Of a stretch of 64,000 nt of DNA, positions 52,359 through 61,824 are shown piece by piece (position 1 is the stretch's first letter; every line of letters starts with the position of its first letter). A program made the translations under genes and the position numbers. The notes under the pieces were generated by a model. It saw nothing but the letters and a program-made list of their open reading frames with translations. It was not told the origin of the DNA and searched no databases. The stretch is from Bdellovibrionia bacterium (GTDB lineage Bacteria; Bdellovibrionota; Bdellovibrionia; Bdellovibrionales; JAGQZY01). The stretch is taken from the NCBI GenBank assembly GCA_030424715.1, contig JAUHWH010000001.1, positions 682,001-746,000 on the forward strand, in the 5' to 3' direction.

Positions 52359-53345
52359 ATGGTGCAATGTCCTTCTTGTGACACCAAGCTCGATGAAGAC
52401 TACGGCATTGTTACCTGCCCCAGTTGTCGAGCCGTCTTGATGATTGATGTTGAGGGTGATGTGCGCGTCGGTACCGAGGCGCCCGTTGATTTTTCCAACG
52501 AAGAGTTTAATGAAGACTCCGATGAAGAGTCTACTGCGGGAGCGGTTTTTCGTTCGGGACATGAAGAGACTGAGTCTTCTCAATCGGGCCAGGCAAGTGC
52601 TTTGAACCCACCTTCAGACGCGTCTTCGAACACCAGTTCTATTGACCTCGACGCCCTCCTGTCCAACGAGGGCCTGCCCGAAGAAACTAACGGTGGTGCT
52701 GACACCTATGAAGACTTTGGAGAAGAGAATCTCGATGAAGATGAGGCTGAAGATGATGATGGTTTTGATGCCATTACGGGGGTTACAGGCCTCGATGAAT
52801 CTGAAGAGTCTCTGTTGTCGGACGATCTTTTTGATGAAGATGATGAGGGGGCTTCTGAAAGCTCCGATGAGTGGGAATCTGCTGATGACACCGATGACAT
52901 TCCAATTGAAGACGTCACCACTGATGATGAAGGCAGCGATGAAGACGACGATGGCGAGCCCGATTTTGGTATGGCGACCGAGCCAGACAACAAGCCGGTG
53001 GATGTCACGTCCTATGCGAATTCAGAGGCTTCCAGTCTCGAAGACGGTGAGTACCTCTATGACGTCAAGATTGCGCGAATCGACTCGAAAGACCTAAAAC
53101 AGGCGCTTAAATATGTATTGCTCGACGAGAAGTTAAAACTCAATCACCACGAGTTTCTCAAAAAGATACGAGATGGAGCTGTTACGATCCCAGACTTAAA
53201 TCCAATCAAAGCGAAAAGAATTGTGGAACAGCTACAATATTTCGATCTGGACATCAAATGGACCCAAAAACGGGTTATAATAGAAACCGTAGAGCCCACA
53301 ATGGAAGACGAGGGTTCAGAGGTGATTGAGGATGTGGATATTTAA
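52359..53345 (+). CDS. MJ0042-type zinc-ribbon protein with long acidic linker and C-terminal domain
   Basis: MVQCPSCDTKLDEDYGIVTCPSCRAVL; about 200-aa D/E/S-rich linker; start ATG 52359 after AAGGAG. Confidence 0.8.
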   Translation: MVQCPSCDTKLDEDYGIVTCPSCRAVLMIDVEGDVRVGTEAPVDFSNEEFNEDSDEESTAGAVFRSGHEETESSQSGQASALNPPSDASSNTSSIDLDALLSNEGLPEETNGGADTYEDFGEENLDEDEAEDDDGFDAITGVTGLDESEESLLSDDLFDEDDEGASESSDEWESADDTDDIPIEDVTTDDEGSDEDDDGEPDFGMATEPDNKPVDVTSYANSEASSLEDGEYLYDVKIARIDSKDLKQALKYVLLDEKLKLNHHEFLKKIRDGAVTIPDLNPIKAKRIVEQLQYFDLDIKWTQKRVIIETVEPTMEDEGSEVIEDVDI

Positions 53346-53877
53346 ACGAGCTCTTTTATTGATTCCGTTTCTGGCCTCGGTGGCAGTGGCCTCTCCCTGG
53401 GAGCAACATCGCGCTGATATCGAAGATCTGGAACGCAGTGTTTATAAAATGCAGCAAGAATTGGATTTTCTCGTCGAACGAAAAAAAAACACCCGTGAAA
53501 CCGTCCGCATTGAACAGACATTGCAAAGAATTGTTGAGATTCATGCTGAACTTATATCTCTTCGCAAGTCCATGGATAACACTCGAGAGCACTTAAAGGC
53601 GGAGCACCCAGAGAAAGCTCATATACTCGACGAATACGATTCGAGAATGTTCGCGAGCAAGAGTCGCACCCGTAAATTCAACAGTCCCTTGGGGCGGCAA
53701 TTGGATGATTTGTTACTCAAAGTGCAGCTCAAGTTTGCTTCGTTTGTGCGCACCGAGGATCGTCGTGAAGAGGTTCTGGCTGTGGAGAAGGTTTTAAAAA
53801 CCAAGCGCAAGGAAAAGAAAGAGCGCGATGCTGACGTCTACCTTCGTCGGCGCTCCAAAATAAAACTAGTGAAGTGA
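53326..53877 (+). CDS. Secreted coiled-coil hypothetical protein
   Basis: Signal-like N-terminus KRALLLIPFLASVAVASP, charged helices; overlaps previous gene. Confidence 0.65.
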   Translation: MRMWIFKRALLLIPFLASVAVASPWEQHRADIEDLERSVYKMQQELDFLVERKKNTRETVRIEQTLQRIVEIHAELISLRKSMDNTREHLKAEHPEKAHILDEYDSRMFASKSRTRKFNSPLGRQLDDLLLKVQLKFASFVRTEDRREEVLAVEKVLKTKRKEKKERDADVYLRRRSKIKLVK

Positions 53878-53894
53878 GATTTATCACCGTCGCG

Positions 53895-54323
53895 CTAAAG
53901 AGTTTCGTACTGCGATTTTCTCTTATGTCGTTTGTTTTTTTTAATTTCTTTTTTAATCGCCTTGCGAAGCTGTTTTTCAGTCATGCTCGGTTTGAACGGC
54001 TTTGGTAGTGGTACCTTGGGCCGTTTGATCTCTTCAGCCTCTTCAGCGGTAAGTAAGGGCTGGTCTCTTAGGCCTTTTCGAAACACCCGGCCCTCTTTAA
54101 AGTAGACCACCTTTTCAGTCTGGCGGTCTCCGGGCTCAAGATAGTAGAACCATCGATCCATGCCCTTGTTGCGATCCGACCAGTGGGGCGGGCCAGCACT
54201 GTCGAGGACTTCTGATTTGACCATGCCCATCTTTATAGATTCAAACTCAAGCCGGCGAGAGTACTCCGAATGGGAACAGTGAGTGAGAATTAAAAGGAAG
54301 ATTATCAGAGAGAACAACTTCAT
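53895..54323 (-). CDS. Small lipoprotein, SmpA/BamE-like
   Basis: Lipobox LILTHC; ESIKMGMVKSEVLDSAGPPHWSDRNKGMDRWFYY resembles a BamE-type fold. Confidence 0.6.
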   Translation of the reverse strand: MKLFSLIIFLLILTHCSHSEYSRRLEFESIKMGMVKSEVLDSAGPPHWSDRNKGMDRWFYYLEPGDRQTEKVVYFKEGRVFRKGLRDQPLLTAEEAEEIKRPKVPLPKPFKPSMTEKQLRKAIKKEIKKNKRHKRKSQYETL

Positions 54324-54437
54324 ATCGCTATTATTGACCAGAAATCAGGTGAGCACCAGAAAAGGCTTCAAAACCCCTTGCCTTCACCGGTTCAAAGTGA
54401 GAATTAATAGATCACTGCTCAATTTCGGAGGTTGTCG

Positions 54438-54620
54438 ATGTCGCAGACTTACCAATACAGTGACTACAATCGTGGTGGGATGCTCGCATTTTCTTTTTCA
54501 ATGGTGATCACCCTTGTCTTTTTTGTCTACGTGGCTTTTATTCACTCGGGAGTGGATCTCAAAGAGATTCAGCCTGATCAGCCAAAAGCGGAGGCTGAGG
54601 CCACCGTCGAATCTGAATAG
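54438..54620 (+). CDS. Single-TM small protein (60 aa) at head of cytochrome oxidase cluster
   Basis: SD GGAGG then ATG 54438; one TM helix, acidic tail. Confidence 0.65.
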   Translation: MSQTYQYSDYNRGGMLAFSFSMVITLVFFVYVAFIHSGVDLKEIQPDQPKAEAEATVESE

Positions 54621-54697
54621 AGTTTTCTGCTCAAGAATTCTGCTTTGCGGCAAAGGCGGATTTCCCTCGAACCGCAAACTGAGAAAAAGGTTGTGAA

Positions 54698-55519
54698 TTG
54701 TTTACCAAGTTGTTGCTAATTTTCTTCGCTGTCCAAACGACCTCGGCCTATGTTCCTACTGAGGAGCCAGGCAAACAAAATGATTTACCCGCGGCCATCG
54801 AGGGCGTTGGAATCGATGAGAATCTCAATAAAGAACTCCCTGGCCACCTAAAATTTATCGATGAATCGGGCGCCACTGTTCAGCTTTCTGATTATTACAG
54901 TGAAACGAAACCAGTTATTCTGAGCCTCGTTTACTATTCCTGCCCGAGCATGTGTAATTTGCATCTCAAAGGTGTGTTCGAGGTGTTCAGAGAGCTGGGT
55001 TTACAGGCCGGCAAAGATTTTGAATTTTTGGCGGTCACCATTGATGCCAAGGAGACGGCCGATCTGGCGCAAGCAAAGAAAGACACCTATGTCTCTGAAT
55101 TCATTAAGAATAGTGAAAACCCTGGTGAGGGGATTCATTTTCTAACGGGCGATGAAGAAAGCATCACGACGCTGGCAAAGACCGTTGGCTTTAAATACAA
55201 ATGGAATGCGGAGGCCAACGAATGGGCCCACGCGTCAGCAGCCATTATCTCCACTCCGCGGGGAACTATTTCTCGCTATCTCCATGGCGTCTTTTTCGAC
55301 CCCAATACATTTCGATTGTCAGTTGTTGAAGCATCAAAAGGTAACGTGGGTTCACTCGCGGATAACTTTGCACTTTTTTGCTTTCGTTATGACCCAAAAA
55401 CGAATAAATATGCATTTTACATAATGAATATCTTAAGAGGGGTAGCGGCGTTTGTTCTGCTTCTTTTATTGGCTTGGCTTGTGCCATTTTGGTTGCGATC
55501 AAAAAAACAACCGTACTAA
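54698..55519 (+). CDS. SCO1/SenC-family copper chaperone
   Basis: SLVYYSCPSMCNLHLKGV (CxxxC); C-terminal TM. Confidence 0.9.
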   Translation: MFTKLLLIFFAVQTTSAYVPTEEPGKQNDLPAAIEGVGIDENLNKELPGHLKFIDESGATVQLSDYYSETKPVILSLVYYSCPSMCNLHLKGVFEVFRELGLQAGKDFEFLAVTIDAKETADLAQAKKDTYVSEFIKNSENPGEGIHFLTGDEESITTLAKTVGFKYKWNAEANEWAHASAAIISTPRGTISRYLHGVFFDPNTFRLSVVEASKGNVGSLADNFALFCFRYDPKTNKYAFYIMNILRGVAAFVLLLLLAWLVPFWLRSKKQPY

Positions 55520-55563
55520 TATGTAGTGGTTAAAAACTATGAGATTGATCAAAAAGGAGTTTT

Positions 55564-56589
55564 TTGATGTGGTGGATTCCGACAGCTGAAGCACAGTCTT
55601 TCATGCCTCCAGCAGCAACTCAAATTGCCGAGAACGTAGACACTCTTTATGGATTTTTATTAATCTCGAGTTTAGTATCTTTCGTTTTGTTGATGGGTAG
55701 TTTGGCTTACTTTGTTAACAAATATCGCCGTAAAACCGACAGTGATAAAACGGCCTATATCACTCATGATTATCGTCTTGAGTTCTTGTGGTCTTTCATC
55801 CCCTTTGTCATTTTTATGATTTGCTTTGCATGGGGTGCGAAAATTTATCTTGATATGCGGGCGGTGCCAGAGGCTGCGTTGCAGATTCATGTAGTGGCCA
55901 AAAAATGGGACTGGGAGTTCATTTACAAAAATGGTCGCAAGATCACTTCTGATGTGGACGACGAGGGCAACAAAGTTCCAGCGACTATGGTTATTCCCGT
56001 GAATAAGCCGGCTCAGATGATAATGACCTCTACAAAAGTAAACCCCGCTGATAAAAAGGATCGGGCGGTTCTCCACAGCTTCTTTGTGCCGGCCTTTCGT
56101 GTAAAGCAAGATATCGTGCCAGGGCGCTACACTCAGTTGAGTTTTACGCCCACAAAAGAAGGCACGTTCTGGATTTTCTGTACTGAGTACTGTGGGACTG
56201 GGCACTCGAACATGATGGGGCGAGTGAAGGTGGTTAGCGAACAGGCTTTCAATGACTGGGTTATTGGAGACGAGAGTGGCGGTCCCAAAGAGCTGTCTCT
56301 GGCAGATAAGGGTAAAGAGATTTACAAAACCCGAGCTTGTATCGGGTGTCATAGCTTGAATGGTTCTAAAATGACGGGCCCGACCTGGAAAGGTCTTTAC
56401 GGAAGCGACCGTGTGTTTGCCGACGGCAGCACAGGCAAGGCCGATGACAATTACCTGCGTGAGTCTGTATTGAATTCGAACGCTAAAATTGTGAAGGGTT
56501 ATCAACCCAATCAAATGCCCGCTTATCAGGGGCAACTAACAGATGAAGATGTCACAGCTGTCATCGAATTTATTAAATCGGTGAAATAG
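55564..56589 (+). CDS. coxB: Cytochrome c oxidase subunit II fused to cytochrome c (caa3-type)
   Basis: CuA motif CTEYCGTGHSNMMG; heme motif ACIGCHSLNG. Confidence 0.94.
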   Translation: MMWWIPTAEAQSFMPPAATQIAENVDTLYGFLLISSLVSFVLLMGSLAYFVNKYRRKTDSDKTAYITHDYRLEFLWSFIPFVIFMICFAWGAKIYLDMRAVPEAALQIHVVAKKWDWEFIYKNGRKITSDVDDEGNKVPATMVIPVNKPAQMIMTSTKVNPADKKDRAVLHSFFVPAFRVKQDIVPGRYTQLSFTPTKEGTFWIFCTEYCGTGHSNMMGRVKVVSEQAFNDWVIGDESGGPKELSLADKGKEIYKTRACIGCHSLNGSKMTGPTWKGLYGSDRVFADGSTGKADDNYLRESVLNSNAKIVKGYQPNQMPAYQGQLTDEDVTAVIEFIKSVK

Positions 56590-56600
56590 GGAGTTTGGAA

Positions 56601-58175
56601 ATGTCTGAAGGTAAAAACTATATCAATCAAGAAGCGGGGCTCATGTCTTGGCTCACATCGCGTGACCATAAAAGAATTGGCCTGCTTTACTTTTATTCCA
56701 TTGGGTTTTTCTTTTTTATTGGTGGAGTTCTGGCGATGCTTATTCGCACCGAGCTTTTCCGCTCGGGAAATCTGTTTGACCCGGCCCTTTACAATCGCTT
56801 TATGACTTATCATGGGGTCATCATGGTGTTTTTTGTGATTGTACCGGGTATTCCCGCGATTTTGGGGAATATCATTATGCCTCTGCACCTTGGGGCGAGG
56901 GACGTCGCCTTTCCAACGGTGAACTTGATGAGTTGGTATTGTTACGTTGGCGGTGCAATTCTAGCCTTCTGGAGTATTTTTCTCGGTGGCGCTGACACGG
57001 GCTGGACCTTTTACACTCCCTATTCGATCAACTTTTCTGGAGCCAATATCACCGCAGCTCTTGCTGCTTTTGTTGCCGGTTTTTCTTCCATCTTGACGGG
57101 GGTGAACTTTGTGGCGACGGTTCATAAGTTGCGCTGTCCCGGAATGACCATGAAGCGCATCACACTGTTCACCTGGAGTCTATACGCCACGGCTATTTTG
57201 CAGGTTCTAGCAACGCCAGTGGTAGGGATTACAGTTCTGCTTCTTGTCATGGAGAACATCTTTGGTATCGGTATTTTTGATCCTGAGATGGGTGGCGACC
57301 CGGTCTTGTTTCAGCATTTCTTTTGGTTTTACTCGCACCCGGCTGTTTACATTATGATTCTACCGGCCATGGGAATTATCTCGGAGTTGATCACCACATT
57401 CTCACGTAAAACTATTTTTGGTTACACGGCCATTGCCTACTCCTCGCTGGCAATTGCCGGGGTGAGCTTTTTGGTATGGGGACACCATATGTTCACCAGT
57501 TCACAGTCGGAAGTTGCGGCAGTGGTCTTCTCAGTGATCACCATGTTGGTGGGGGTTCCCACGGCCATTAAAACCTTTAACTGGGTGGCCACTCTTTACA
57601 AGGGGTCGATTCAAATGCAGTCGCCCATGCTTTACGCTTTAGGGTTCATGTTTATTTTCACTATCGGTGGAGTCACTGGTATTTTCTTGTCGACCATTGC
57701 GACGGACATTCACTTTCACGACACCTACTTCGTTGTCGCTCACTTTCATTACGTGATGGTGGGGGGGACGTTGATGGCCATTATGGGTGGAGCCTACTAC
57801 TGGTTCCCCAAAATTACTGGTCGCATGTTCAGTGAGCCTTGGGCGCGGATGTCTTGGGTATTTATTTTCGTCGGCTTCAATGTCACATTTTTCCCACAAT
57901 TTGTTTTGGGTGCTATGGGAATGCCAAGACGATACGCTGATTATCTGCCAGCCTTTGAGTCTCTAAACCAAATATCAAGTCTTGGTTCTTATATGATTGG
58001 TACAGGTTTCTTGATTGCACTTTACACTTTTGTGCAAGGGGCCTATCGCGGTGAAGAAGCGGGTATGAATCCTTGGGGCTCCAAAACCCTCGAGTGGACG
58101 ATTCCTTCGCCACCACCTCATGAAAACTTCGAAGAAATTCCAACAGTAACGGCGGGGCCTTATGAGTACAGGTAA
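56601..58175 (+). CDS. coxA: Cytochrome c oxidase subunit I
   Basis: [43 protein letters not shown]. Confidence 0.97.
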   Translation: MSEGKNYINQEAGLMSWLTSRDHKRIGLLYFYSIGFFFFIGGVLAMLIRTELFRSGNLFDPALYNRFMTYHGVIMVFFVIVPGIPAILGNIIMPLHLGARDVAFPTVNLMSWYCYVGGAILAFWSIFLGGADTGWTFYTPYSINFSGANITAALAAFVAGFSSILTGVNFVATVHKLRCPGMTMKRITLFTWSLYATAILQVLATPVVGITVLLLVMENIFGIGIFDPEMGGDPVLFQHFFWFYSHPAVYIMILPAMGIISELITTFSRKTIFGYTAIAYSSLAIAGVSFLVWGHHMFTSSQSEVAAVVFSVITMLVGVPTAIKTFNWVATLYKGSIQMQSPMLYALGFMFIFTIGGVTGIFLSTIATDIHFHDTYFVVAHFHYVMVGGTLMAIMGGAYYWFPKITGRMFSEPWARMSWVFIFVGFNVTFFPQFVLGAMGMPRRYADYLPAFESLNQISSLGSYMIGTGFLIALYTFVQGAYRGEEAGMNPWGSKTLEWTIPSPPPHENFEEIPTVTAGPYEYR

Positions 58176-58812
58176 GTTAGATAAAAAAAATGGCGAATTC
58201 GCGCACCATTTCAACGATGCTGAGCACGAGTATGTGAGTTCAAAAGAGGGTGTTTGGATCTTTTTGACTTCTGAGATTCTAATGTTTGGAGCCCTTTTTG
58301 TGGGTTACTTCATTTATTCAAATTTGTATCCAGAGGTGTTCGAAGTGGGGTCGCAGTCAACCGACTGGCGTCTTGGCTTTACCAACACCATTGTACTCCT
58401 TGCCAGTTCTTTGACGATGGCTTTGGGTATTTATTACTGTCAAAAGAACGATAAGAAAAAAGCGGTGATGAATCTCGCGGCCACAGTCGTTTGCGGTGCC
58501 ATTTTTATGATCGTGAAATACTTTGAGTACTCCCATAAAATTCACGAAGGATGGCTGCCGGGTCAATGGTTCCATGGAGACACCCAGGGGATCGAAAATC
58601 TTCCGTTGTATTTCTCGTTCTATTTTATGATGACTGGGTTACACGGAATTCACGTTCTAGCCGGAATGGGTCTCGTCACATGGGTGGCTATTCGTGCTAA
58701 CCGCGGCGAGTTCGGCCCCCATTATTACACACCTGTAGAAGGTGTTGGGTTGTTTTGGCATTTAATTGATTTAATTTGGATTTTTCTATTTCCGTTACTT
58801 TATTTGGTTTAA
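58162..58812 (+). CDS. coxC: Cytochrome c oxidase subunit III
   Basis: FLTSEILMFGALFVGYF, GLHGIHVLAGM, FWHLIDLIWIFLFPLLYL. Confidence 0.94.
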   Translation: MSTGKLDKKNGEFAHHFNDAEHEYVSSKEGVWIFLTSEILMFGALFVGYFIYSNLYPEVFEVGSQSTDWRLGFTNTIVLLASSLTMALGIYYCQKNDKKKAVMNLAATVVCGAIFMIVKYFEYSHKIHEGWLPGQWFHGDTQGIENLPLYFSFYFMMTGLHGIHVLAGMGLVTWVAIRANRGEFGPHYYTPVEGVGLFWHLIDLIWIFLFPLLYLV

Positions 58813-58823
58813 GGGAGAGCACT

Positions 58824-59126
58824 ATGGCTGAGCATCACGTTATTCCGTTTTCGACATACATTAAGGTTTTTTCGGCCCTTATTGGCCTGACCTTTTTAAC
58901 CGTATTGACAGCGAAGGGCATGGACCTTTCTCCCTTCAACGGAGCCGTGGCTTTTATTATTGCCGCTTGTAAAGCTGGTCTGGTGATGGCGATTTTCATG
59001 CACTTAAAGTACGACGCCAAGTCGAACTCTATGATCATCTTTGGTAGCTTTGGCTTTGTGATGCTTCTCTTTATCTTTTGTGTTTTAGACATTTATACTC
59101 GAATTCCGGTGGAAAGTACGCTTTAG
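58824..59126 (+). CDS. Cytochrome c oxidase subunit IV (prokaryotic type)
   Basis: Three-TM small protein MAEHHVIPFSTYIKVFSALIGLTFLTVLTA at expected position. Confidence 0.88.
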   Translation: MAEHHVIPFSTYIKVFSALIGLTFLTVLTAKGMDLSPFNGAVAFIIAACKAGLVMAIFMHLKYDAKSNSMIIFGSFGFVMLLFIFCVLDIYTRIPVESTL

Positions 59127-59141
59127 CGACCCAGGTGAACT

Positions 59142-60008
59142 ATTAAAAATTATTTTGATTTAACAAAATTTGGCATCGTCAGCTTTGTTCTTTTCACGGC
59201 AGCGGGTGGCTACTTCATGGGCCACCCTTTTCAAATTCAGTTTTCTTTTTTCAATTTATTGGTCACTCTTGCGGGGCTTTATTTTTTAAGCTCTGGCAGT
59301 TTCGCTCTCAATCAATATCAAGAGCGCCACATTGATCAAAAGATGCCCAGAACCCAAAAGCGCCCCATCCCCAGCGGACGGGTGACTCCGCGCCAGGCCC
59401 TAATTTTTGCCGTGTGCATGCTAACCGTGGGATTTCTTTTAAATCTCTATATCTCATGGAAAGTGGCCGCTCTTGGTGTAACGACAGTGATTCTGTACAA
59501 TTATTTTTACACTGTTTTGTGGAAGCGGGCGTCTCCCTTTGCGGCAGTCCCCGGGGCGATTCCTGGTGCGATGCCCTTTGTGATCGGATACACAGCCGCC
59601 TCGGGTGTGGTGTTCGATTGGGTGAACACTTATTTTTTCTTGGTGATGTTTTTTTGGCAGATGCCGCACTTTTGGGCCTTGGCTCTACGCTATCGTGACG
59701 ACTACACCAAGGGTGGAATCCCAGTACTACCGGCAGCCCGTGGCTTAAAGGTCACCGAATACTACGTGGGGATTTACACCTTCGCTTACCTGGCTTTAGC
59801 CTTGTCGGCGCCCTTCGTTGTGCCTGTGGGTTGGGCCTACTTGCTTGTAGCAATGCCCTTTGCTTTTAAAGTCCTGTGGGAGCTGTTTTCGTTTTTAAAA
59901 GACCCTCTTGGTAAAAGATGGCTTGGGTTCTTTTTGTGGACAACCTTCAGTGTGCTTGTGTTTATTATCGTTCCAGCGATAGACCGGTGGTCGCCGTGGA
60001 TTCAGTAA
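59142..60008 (+). CDS. ctaB: Protoheme IX farnesyltransferase; start extended upstream to ATT
   Basis: Prenyltransferase motif NQYQERHIDQKMPRTQKRPIPSGR; coding continues upstream of ORF-track ATG as KNYFDLTKFGIVSFVLFTAAGGYF. Confidence 0.85.
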   Translation: MKNYFDLTKFGIVSFVLFTAAGGYFMGHPFQIQFSFFNLLVTLAGLYFLSSGSFALNQYQERHIDQKMPRTQKRPIPSGRVTPRQALIFAVCMLTVGFLLNLYISWKVAALGVTTVILYNYFYTVLWKRASPFAAVPGAIPGAMPFVIGYTAASGVVFDWVNTYFFLVMFFWQMPHFWALALRYRDDYTKGGIPVLPAARGLKVTEYYVGIYTFAYLALALSAPFVVPVGWAYLLVAMPFAFKVLWELFSFLKDPLGKRWLGFFLWTTFSVLVFIIVPAIDRWSPWIQ

Positions 60009-60907
60009 AGAAAAATAGCTTTCTCTTGAACCTTTTATTGTTTTTAACATTCGATCTGATGTTGCTGGGTGCGGGCGTTCGCACGATGGATGCTGGGTTG
60101 ACCTGTCCGGACTGGCCCCTTTGTTTCGGCAAGCCCATACCAGCCTATCACTTTGGAGTATACCTAGAGTTTATTCATCGGGTCATCGCGGGTGTAGTGG
60201 GTCTTGTGTATTTGGCTTTCTTCGTTCAGGTTTGGGGAAACCCAAGTTTTGAGCGCCTGCGCTGGATGAGTGTTGTGGGTTTGTTTTTTTTGGTGGCCCA
60301 AATCATTATGGGTGGGCTGACTGTTCTCAAAGTGCTCGACGCCTATATTGTGACCATGCATCTCAGCCTCGCGACTCTGTTCTTGCTTTGTCTTTTTATA
60401 ATGAAGAAAAAGCTGACCTTTCAAGCCAATGACATCAGCTGGCTGCGACCGATTGCCGTTAGCCGCTTTTTTCGATGGAACCTCCGGTTGGGTGTTATCT
60501 TCGTGTTGGTGCAAATTGTTTTAGGTGGCTTGGTGGCTTCAACTTACTCGGGGCTAGTGTGTATTGATTTCCCGACTTGCAATGGCGTATTTTTGCCGGA
60601 ACTTAAGGGCCCTATCGGTATTCAGGTGATTCATCGCTTTGGGGCCTACTGGTTAAGTTTGCTTATTTTGTCGATTTTCTTTCTTAGTGTTTTCAAGGCC
60701 AAAACTATGGGATTGGAGCAGAGCCAACGCAAACGGGGCGTTTTACTGCTATTCTTAATTGCCGGTCAGATTTTTGTGGGCGTGATGAACCTCAAGTACC
60801 TCATGCCGGCTTACCTCAGTGTTTTTCATTTGGCACTGGCTCTTGTGATCATGCTCACAATGGTGAATCTGTTGTACGCAACCAAAATCAAGTCGCAGAA
60901 GAACTAA
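59996..60907 (+). CDS. ctaA: Heme A synthase (COX15/CtaA)
   Basis: GAGVRTMDAGLTCPDWPLCFGK, EFIHRVIAGVVG, GGLVASTYSGLVCIDFPTCNG; GTG start overlapping ctaB. Confidence 0.92.
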   Translation: MDSVKKNSFLLNLLLFLTFDLMLLGAGVRTMDAGLTCPDWPLCFGKPIPAYHFGVYLEFIHRVIAGVVGLVYLAFFVQVWGNPSFERLRWMSVVGLFFLVAQIIMGGLTVLKVLDAYIVTMHLSLATLFLLCLFIMKKKLTFQANDISWLRPIAVSRFFRWNLRLGVIFVLVQIVLGGLVASTYSGLVCIDFPTCNGVFLPELKGPIGIQVIHRFGAYWLSLLILSIFFLSVFKAKTMGLEQSQRKRGVLLLFLIAGQIFVGVMNLKYLMPAYLSVFHLALALVIMLTMVNLLYATKIKSQKN

Positions 60908-60972
60908 CTGTTTCCTCGGACACCCGGGACCCACAAAATTGAGCAAATAAAAAGGGCGGGGCGTGGCACCCG

Positions 60973-61000
60973 GACTTGTGACTTGTGACTTGTGACTTGT
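60973..61000. repeat. Heptanucleotide tandem repeat (GACTTGT)x4
   Basis: Direct read between convergent ctaA and maiA. Confidence 0.95.
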
Positions 61001-61046
61001 GAGTTGGGTTTGGTACGGCTTCTTTGTTTTTGGTTGCGGGCGAAGT

Positions 61047-61697
61047 CTATTTGCTGGGTATCGCCGGGGTGTCTGGTTGATTCGACGGGTGGGCCTTCAC
61101 AAACGCCGGGTGTTTTGTGGCACTTCGGTTGATCTTTTGAATTGTGGGAAAAGGCTCCATGTCGAGCTCAAAGCGTTCGGCGTTAAAAATCTGGGGGATC
61201 AAAAAACAGTCAGCCGCAGTTGGACGGTCTCCCATGGAAAAATCACCAGCCGTTTTCGATACGATGGCCTCGTAGGACTGAAACCCTAGGTGGATCCAAT
61301 GTCGAATCCACTTCACTTTTTCGTCTTCTGAAAACCCGTGGTCTTGCACTAATTTTTTTAGCACGGCGAAGTTTTGTAAGGGTTGGATGTCACTGTTAAT
61401 GATTTCACAAAGTTGTCGTGTGAGAGCGAGGTCTTGTCTCTTGGTGGGATACAACGGATCAGTCTTAAACTCAGAATCAAGGTACTCGATGATAGCTACA
61501 GACTGGGCCACCCTGAGGCCGTCGTGGTCGAGCACAGGGATTTTATTGGCGGCATTCAGGGCGGTGAACTCTTTGGTGTGTTGCTCACCTTTTACCAGAT
61601 GGACCGGTACGATCTCGTAGTCGATGTTTTTCAGGTTGAGAGCAATCCGCACGCGATAAGAAGAAGATGATCTGAAATAGCTATAAAGTTTAATCAT
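61047..61697 (-). CDS. maiA: Maleylacetoacetate isomerase/glutathione S-transferase
   Basis: KLYSYFRSSSSYRVRIALNLKNIDYE, QSVAIIEYLDSEF. Confidence 0.9.
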   Translation of the reverse strand: MIKLYSYFRSSSSYRVRIALNLKNIDYEIVPVHLVKGEQHTKEFTALNAANKIPVLDHDGLRVAQSVAIIEYLDSEFKTDPLYPTKRQDLALTRQLCEIINSDIQPLQNFAVLKKLVQDHGFSEDEKVKWIRHWIHLGFQSYEAIVSKTAGDFSMGDRPTAADCFLIPQIFNAERFELDMEPFPTIQKINRSATKHPAFVKAHPSNQPDTPAIPSK

Positions 61698-61824
61698 ATC
61701 AGATATTTGTAACCTAGGTTAGAGGTTGCAAGCAACCTGAATTTCCGTTAAAACAACCACCAATGAAACAAAAGAGACCGGGGCTTGTAATGACGAGGCC
61801 CGTTCTCAACTGAGAGGAGCAATT

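Noticed and set aside
55672-56535. 287-aa minus-strand ORF
   Set aside because: Lies wholly antisense to coxB, which has clear CuA and heme motifs.
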